A stretch of DNA of 8,984 nt from JBMTVN01 sp046047235 (GTDB lineage: Bacteria > Verrucomicrobiota > Verrucomicrobiia > Limisphaerales > JAHDYP01). Both the position numbers and the translations under genes were made by a program. The notes below the pieces were generated by a model, which worked only from the letters and a program-made list of their open reading frames with translations, did no database searches and was not told where the DNA came from. How positions within the stretch are numbered: position 1 is the first letter of the stretch; every line of letters begins with the position of its first letter. Shown piece after piece: positions 5,881 to 8,984 of this stretch. Where the stretch lies: the NCBI GenBank assembly GCA_046047235.1, contig JBJOII010000153.1, positions 1-8,984 on the forward strand, given 5' to 3'.

Positions 5881-7059
5881 TCAACGCTTCCCGACGTAGC
5901 TCAAGCGGTAGACCTTGTTGCCCGTATCATCACTGAAAAGGATTGAACCATCCGCTGCCTGCACGCAGTCCGTCGGACGGCCAAGGACCTCCGTTCCATC
6001 CTTCAGGAAATCAACAACCTTCAACTCTCCCCAAGGATGACCGTCTTCAAAATAGACGCGTGAAAGCCGATACCCGACTTTCTCTGTGGCATTCCATCCA
6101 CCCTTCTGGGCAACAAAGGCATCCCCATGAGCTCCCGGAATCCCGTCACCGCGATAAAACAACATGGAATTGGCCGAACAATGCGAGGGCATCAACCATT
6201 CAGGAATCGTGTTCATCCGCGCGTAATCCAATAGCTTCGGGTGATTGATGAACATCAGGTTCGGCATGTTCTTCCCCACAATCCAAGGATGACCGTAAAA
6301 GTGCCCTTCCTGATAGTGGTTCATCTCGGCCGGGGGATTGTGATCGGTAATGGGCTGCCCATCCTTACGGTCGCCCTCCATCTCCCAGCCTAGCATGTCG
6401 ATGTCGTGATCCACCCCCCAGATCTCGTCCGATCCCGGACGAACCACGAAACGCTCCGTGTTCCGAATTCCACTGGCAAAGACCTTCTTGTCACTGCCGT
6501 CCATCGCAAAGCTGATCAGCTTTTTCCGGTCCGATGCCTCAATCGGTTCATCCGTGGCATTCGTCTGATCACCAACGTGCGTGTAAATCCTGCCTTGGTG
6601 AATCAACAAGGCTCGCCACATATGGCCGCTCTGAGGCGCCGTCGGCAGCTTGTCCTCACCCAGCACCACCTCCTCCTCATCAGCCACGCCGTCACCGTCG
6701 GTATCGCGCGCCTTCGACACCGAGTTCAACCCCGCAAACCACAACCACCCCTCATGCCACTGCATCGCCTGCACAATTTGCTTCGGGTCCTTGCCTTCGA
6801 TGAAGACGGTCTGGCTCTCAAATTCCCCATCGCCGTTGCCGTCTTTGCAGGCATAAATCTTGCCCTCCCTGGGCACACTCACATACATCACATTCCCCGG
6901 CCCCACTTCCAAAAACCTCGGTGCCTGCAACGTATCCAACGCAACCTGCAAACGATAACCCTCCCTCACCCAGACCCCCCCGGGAACCTCGCCGCCAATA
7001 CAGCCATAAGACAGGATGACCGCCCCCGCCAGAGACAACAAATACTCGTAGTTCTTCAT
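5881..7059 (-). CDS. Secreted PQQ-dependent sugar dehydrogenase-like beta-propeller protein
   Basis: This 392-residue protein resembles soluble glucose/L-sorbosone dehydrogenase-like propellers, which oxidise sugars or aldoses with PQQ. The N-terminus (LLSLAGAVILSYGC, residues 7-20) is a signal peptide. Cys20 could be lipidated, but the lipobox is poor (SYGC), so lipoprotein status is uncertain. Propeller-type segments include the APRFLEVGPGNVMYVSVPREGKIY region (46-69), GHMWRALLIHQGRIYTHVGD (145-164), FASGIRNTERFVVRPGSDEI (194-213), GVDHDIDMLGWEMEGD (215-230), HFYGHPW (253-259) and GRPTDCVQAADGSILFSDD (360-378). Two calcium-type loops interrupt the early blades: DGNGDGEFE (73-81) and DTDGDGVADEEE (119-130). 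No haem motif is fused to it, unlike some relatives. It is alone on this strand, with its own terminator and a divergent upstream region. Many family members do not have proven PQQ activity. The substrate is unknown. There is no Shine-Dalgarno sequence before the ATG. Confidence 0.8.
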   Translation of the reverse strand: MKNYEYLLSLAGAVILSYGCIGGEVPGGVWVREGYRLQVALDTLQAPRFLEVGPGNVMYVSVPREGKIYACKDGNGDGEFESQTVFIEGKDPKQIVQAMQWHEGWLWFAGLNSVSKARDTDGDGVADEEEVVLGEDKLPTAPQSGHMWRALLIHQGRIYTHVGDQTNATDEPIEASDRKKLISFAMDGSDKKVFASGIRNTERFVVRPGSDEIWGVDHDIDMLGWEMEGDRKDGQPITDHNPPAEMNHYQEGHFYGHPWIVGKNMPNLMFINHPKLLDYARMNTIPEWLMPSHCSANSMLFYRGDGIPGAHGDAFVAQKGGWNATEKVGYRLSRVYFEDGHPWGELKVVDFLKDGTEVLGRPTDCVQAADGSILFSDDTGNKVYRLSYVGKR

Positions 7060-7280
7060 GTGAGCTAAAAAGACACGTTCAGTAACTTAATGGATTAGAA
7101 AGGATGTCCGCAAACCCGCGGACAGGCAAATCAATCCTCCGTCTTATTCACCCACCCCCCCTGTGCCCACCTAAACACACCCTCCATAACACAATAAAAT
7201 CTTGTCAATAATCCGAGTCGCTCCTAGGTTCCTCCAAACCCAGACCGGTGTCCAAAAGAACTGTCAACAGTGTCAAAGTC
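7060..7280. promoter_or_regulatory. Divergent promoter region, dehydrogenase-like and pseudopilin genes
   Basis: This 221-bp region is relatively AT-rich in parts and must drive both flanking genes. On the plus strand TTGTCA (7202-7207) and TAGGTT (7225-7230) are separated by 17 bp and could form a sigma70-type promoter about 50 bp before the pseudopilin ATG, though the -10 box is poor. The minus-strand promoter is not clear. A hairpin at 7105-7124 lies on the dehydrogenase side. Confidence 0.35.
7105..7124. promoter_or_regulatory. Hairpin in the divergent region (possible operator or leader stem)
   Basis: TGTCCGC (7105-7111) pairs exactly with GCGGACA (7118-7124) across a 6-base loop. It lies 46 bp upstream of the dehydrogenase-like start codon, so it may be in that gene's leader RNA or be a protein-binding site. 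No T-run follows on either strand, which argues against a terminator. Confidence 0.35.
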
Positions 7281-8126
7281 ATGAAAATCAGCACCCTCAA
7301 TATGAAGCCACGCCGTGGCTTTACTCTGATCGAGCTGCTCGTGGTTATCGCTATCATCGCGATCCTCGCAGGCATGCTGCTGCCCGCCCTTGCCAAAGCC
7401 AAAGAAAAGGCCAAAGGCGTCCTCTGCATGAACAATTCCAAACAGCTCATGCTCGCCTGCCATATGTATCTCGGCGACAACGAGGACAGCTTCCCCACCG
7501 CCCGCCACGGCAGCGGTGTCGCCGAAGGTGCCTGGGTCACAGGCTGGCTCGATTGGACCACCAGCTCCCATAATACCAACACGGTGTTTCTGCTGGATCC
7601 CAAATACTCCAACCTCGCCGCCTACTTCTCCAATACCAAGAACATCTTCAAATGCCCCTCGGACATGAAGGTCAGCTCGCAGCAACGGTCCCGTGGCTGG
7701 ACCGAGCGCGCCCGCTCCATCTCCGGTAACATCCGCCTCGGTGATGACTCCAACGCCTGGGCCTGCCGCGACTACCCGGATTACACCAAGAAAATGTCCG
7801 GCTTGAATGATCCGGGCCCCTCCCAAACCTGGGTATATGCCGATGAACATCCGGACAGCATCAACGATGCAGGCTGTTTCACCACGGAGCTCGAGCGCGG
7901 CAACCCCTGGATCGATACCCCGGCCAACTATCACAACGGCGCTGGTGGTCTTGCCTTCGCCGATGGCCACTCCGAAATCCACAAGTGGATCTCCTCGAAC
8001 TCCCAACAGCGGAACCCCATTCGTGTCTCCGGATTCGTTGCCCCTCAGGCCACCGCTGCTGATCAGGACGTGATCTGGTACGCCCAGCGCACCCAGCGCA
8101 AGGCCGGCAATCTGGTCCCGCAATAA
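7281..8126 (+). CDS. Type II secretion/type IV pilin-like pseudopilin with H-X9-DG motif
   Basis: This 281-residue protein has a prepilin leader: RRG|FTLIELLVVIAIIAILAG, with cleavage by prepilin peptidase expected between Gly13 and Phe14. Glu18 at mature position +5 is the conserved pilin assembly residue. The hydrophobic helix is followed by MLLPALAKAKEKAK and CMNNSKQLMLA, which is characteristic of the large Verrucomicrobia/Planctomycetes pseudopilin families. Near the C-terminus His218 and Asp228-Gly229 fit the H-X9-DG signature (YHNGAGGLAFADGHSE). It should be an inner-membrane or pilus/pseudopilus minor subunit, or a surface protein. No secretion or pilus machinery is nearby, which is usual for these multi-copy orphan genes. 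The start is ambiguous: GTG 7248, ATG 7281 and ATG 7302 are all in frame. I chose 7281; 7302 would give the shortest leader, MKPRRG. It ends just before a strong terminator. Confidence 0.9.
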   Translation: MKISTLNMKPRRGFTLIELLVVIAIIAILAGMLLPALAKAKEKAKGVLCMNNSKQLMLACHMYLGDNEDSFPTARHGSGVAEGAWVTGWLDWTTSSHNTNTVFLLDPKYSNLAAYFSNTKNIFKCPSDMKVSSQQRSRGWTERARSISGNIRLGDDSNAWACRDYPDYTKKMSGLNDPGPSQTWVYADEHPDSINDAGCFTTELERGNPWIDTPANYHNGAGGLAFADGHSEIHKWISSNSQQRNPIRVSGFVAPQATAADQDVIWYAQRTQRKAGNLVPQ

Positions 8127-8145
8127 TCCTGCAAATTACTCACCA

Positions 8146-8176
8146 AACCCGCCGGCAACCCCGGCGGGTTTTTTTG
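8146..8176 (+). terminator. Intrinsic terminator of the pseudopilin gene
   Basis: AAACCCGCCGG (8146-8156) pairs with CCGGCGGGTTT (8162-8172) across a 5-base loop. Seven Ts (8170-8176) overlap and follow the stem. It begins 20 bp after the pseudopilin stop and ends 20 bp before the channel gene start, so the channel gene is probably transcribed from its own promoter or by read-through. Confidence 0.92.
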
Positions 8177-8196
8177 TCCCCCTTCCACCTCACGCC

Positions 8197-8634
8197 ATGC
8201 TCGACCAACTCCTCATCAGCGCACCCCTCATGTCCCTCTGCGTCATCATCCACGCAATAGGGGTCACCCTCGCCATCCGCTGGCTTCGTCAACCACACAG
8301 ACGGCTCGACGGCTTCATCAACCTGTGCCTCCTGTTCATCACCGTGGCCGCCGGCATGGTCCTCTGCCACCTGATTGAAATCGGACTCTGGGCCACGCTC
8401 TACAAGATCCAAAACGCCATACCCAACCTGGCCGATGCCATCTACTTCAGCGCAGTCACCTATACCACCACCGGCTACGGCGACCTCATTCTCCCACCAG
8501 GCCGACGCATCATAGGAGCCGTCGAAGCCCTCACCGGCATCCTGATGTGCGGATGGTCCACAGGGTTCTTCTTTGCCGTGGTCAGCCGGATCTATACCGA
8601 AAAACAAAACCCAACCGCCCCGAGTGAACAGTAG
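8197..8634 (+). CDS. Small potassium-channel-like membrane protein (Ion_trans_2)
   Basis: This 145-residue protein resembles the two-TM/pore unit of potassium channels (PF07885). Hydrophobic helices lie at about 8-29 and 41-68. The pore loop (IYFSAVTYTTTGYGDL, residues 82-97) has the selectivity filter TTTGYGD at 90-96, and the last helix is at about 105-130. So there are three predicted membrane helices, one more than the minimal KcsA-type core. There is no visible RCK, cyclic-nucleotide or voltage-sensor domain, and the C-terminus is only about 14 polar residues. It would form a tetramer in the inner membrane and pass K+. The start ATG directly follows the pseudopilin terminator by 20 bp and has no Shine-Dalgarno sequence. 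What gates it cannot be told from the sequence. Confidence 0.87.
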   Translation: MLDQLLISAPLMSLCVIIHAIGVTLAIRWLRQPHRRLDGFINLCLLFITVAAGMVLCHLIEIGLWATLYKIQNAIPNLADAIYFSAVTYTTTGYGDLILPPGRRIIGAVEALTGILMCGWSTGFFFAVVSRIYTEKQNPTAPSEQ

Positions 8635-8682
8635 ACGGTTTACAGCGGGCAGCAGACCCCCTAGCACACCCGTCCCCATTCA

Positions 8683-8718
8683 GACCGATCAGTCTGATTC
8701 GTCAGATCTGACGGATCA
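8683..8718. repeat. 9-bp degenerate tandem (G[AT]CNGATNN), four units
   Basis: The units are GACCGATCA, GTCTGATTC, GTCAGATCT and GACGGATCA, with no bases between them. Positions 8695-8718 also form a 24-bp inverted repeat centred on GTCAGATCTGAC with a single mismatched (G:T) pair. CAGAC/GTCTG (8681-8685 and 8692-8696) forms a second, competing stem. The element lies 49 bp after the channel stop. Confidence 0.7.
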
Positions 8719-8730
8719 TCTCCGCCCGCA

Positions 8731-8827
8731 GCCCTCCGCCCTTCCTCCTTCGCTCTTTGAGCTTCGAAGGACAGGCAGCACCTACCGCTCTGCACTTTAC
8801 GCTCTACGCTTCCCGCTTCGCACCTCG
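8731..8827. repeat. 97-bp direct repeat, copy 1
   Basis: This copy matches 8888-8984 at an offset of 157 bp with three mismatches by eye. It contains a stem, TCCTTCG (8746-8752) with CGAAGGA (8765-8771), around an inner CTC-TTT-GAG hairpin with a CTT bulge. After the stem comes ACAGGCAGCACCTACC, then a C/T-rich tail with the word CTTTACGCTCTACGC. Confidence 0.85.
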
Positions 8828-8874
8828 CACGCAGCGCCTGCCCCCCCAGCTCCTGTGCCAGCCACGCGGCACTA

Positions 8875-8895
8875 CCCTCAGCCCTCAGCCCTCAG
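8875..8895. repeat. Heptamer tandem CCCTCAG, three units
   Basis: Three exact CCCTCAG units run into the second 97-bp copy. The first copy is preceded by a degenerate version of the same word. This resembles the 5428-5598 repeat, where a heptamer tandem also marks the start of each long unit. Confidence 0.75.
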
Positions 8896-8984
8896 CCCTT
8901 CCTCCTTCGCTCTTTGAGCTTCGAAGGACAGGCAGCACCTACCGCTTTACACTTTACGCTCTACGCTTCCCGCTTCGCACCTCG
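8888..8984. repeat. 97-bp direct repeat, copy 2 (reaches the window edge)
   Basis: Second copy of 8731-8827, differing at 8894 (A for C) and at two places in GCTTTACAC (for GCTCTGCAC). The match continues up to the last base of the window, so the true repeat may be longer and may have more copies beyond it. Confidence 0.85.

Larger units (their letters stand above)
8635..8984. other. Non-coding repeat field downstream of the channel gene
   Basis: These 350 bp to the window end contain a 9-bp degenerate tandem with a near-palindrome, a heptamer tandem and two copies of a 97-bp repeat, each listed separately. The open frame that crosses it reads the repeats as low-complexity Ser/Pro/Thr-rich protein and starts inside the channel gene, so it is unlikely to be real. 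I see no clear terminator for the channel gene. Confidence 0.65.

Noticed and set aside
5495..5936. Two overlapping frames of 118 and 135 residues in the repeat field
   Set aside because: Both translate the same 10-bp and 150-bp repeats in different frames, and one runs into the neighbouring minus-strand gene.
6406..7068. 220-residue plus-strand frame opposite the dehydrogenase-like gene
   Set aside because: The minus strand shows a signal peptide, propeller motifs, calcium loops and its own terminator. The plus frame shows none of these.
7224..8123. 299-residue minus-strand frame opposite the pseudopilin
   Set aside because: The plus strand has an unmistakable prepilin leader and H-X9-DG motif. 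The antisense frame is a Gly/Val-rich shadow.
8573..8917. 114-residue plus-strand frame at the end of the window
   Set aside because: It starts inside the channel gene and reads repeat DNA as Ser/Pro/Thr-rich protein.

Overview
The window looks like chromosomal DNA of a Verrucomicrobiota (PVC superphylum) bacterium. Three protein types point there: a secreted multi-domain cytochrome of the planctomycete-type PSCyt/DUF1587-1595-1592-1588-1585 family next to a Tat-exported DUF1552 protein; a pseudopilin with the 'H-X9-DG' C-terminal signature; and a secreted ThuA-like protein heading the same operon. The phylum is inferred from these families and from the pseudopilin N-terminus. It was not tested by a search.

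Layout: (1) 1-164, minus strand: the first 54 codons of purK (purine synthesis), cut by the window edge. (2) 165-582: a divergent intergenic region with a few hairpins and no convincing gene. (3) 583-5297, plus strand: a tight three-gene unit, ThuA-like protein, then the PSCyt/DUF1592 cytochrome (26-bp gap), then the DUF1552 Tat protein (13-bp gap). The cytochrome gene is split by a -1 frame change at a C7 run (2641-2647). The two halves together give a normal 837-residue protein. (4) 5298-5836: non-coding DNA made of nested repeats: an 8-bp tandem, a 143/150-bp unit containing a GGAGTCA heptamer tandem, and five copies of a 29-bp element. (5) 5837-7059, minus strand: a secreted PQQ-dependent sugar-dehydrogenase-like beta-propeller with its terminator. 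(6) 7060-7280: a divergent promoter region with one hairpin. (7) 7281-8176, plus strand: an H-X9-DG pseudopilin and a strong terminator. (8) 8197-8634: a small potassium-channel-like membrane protein. (9) 8635-8984: a second non-coding repeat field, with a degenerate 9-bp tandem holding a near-palindrome and a 97-bp direct repeat.

How the genes may work together: the ThuA-like protein, cytochrome and DUF1552 protein all carry export signals, and the nearby dehydrogenase-like propeller probably does too. They fit periplasmic oxidation or breakdown of a sugar or polysaccharide, with the haem protein as a possible electron acceptor. This is inference from family and context, because the DUF1592/DUF1552 pair has no settled biochemical role known to me. 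The pseudopilin and the channel appear to be separate transcription units.

Two window-wide features stand out. None of the seven gene starts has a recognisable Shine-Dalgarno sequence. The plus strand stays C-rich and G-poor through genes on both strands, which suggests replication-strand skew.
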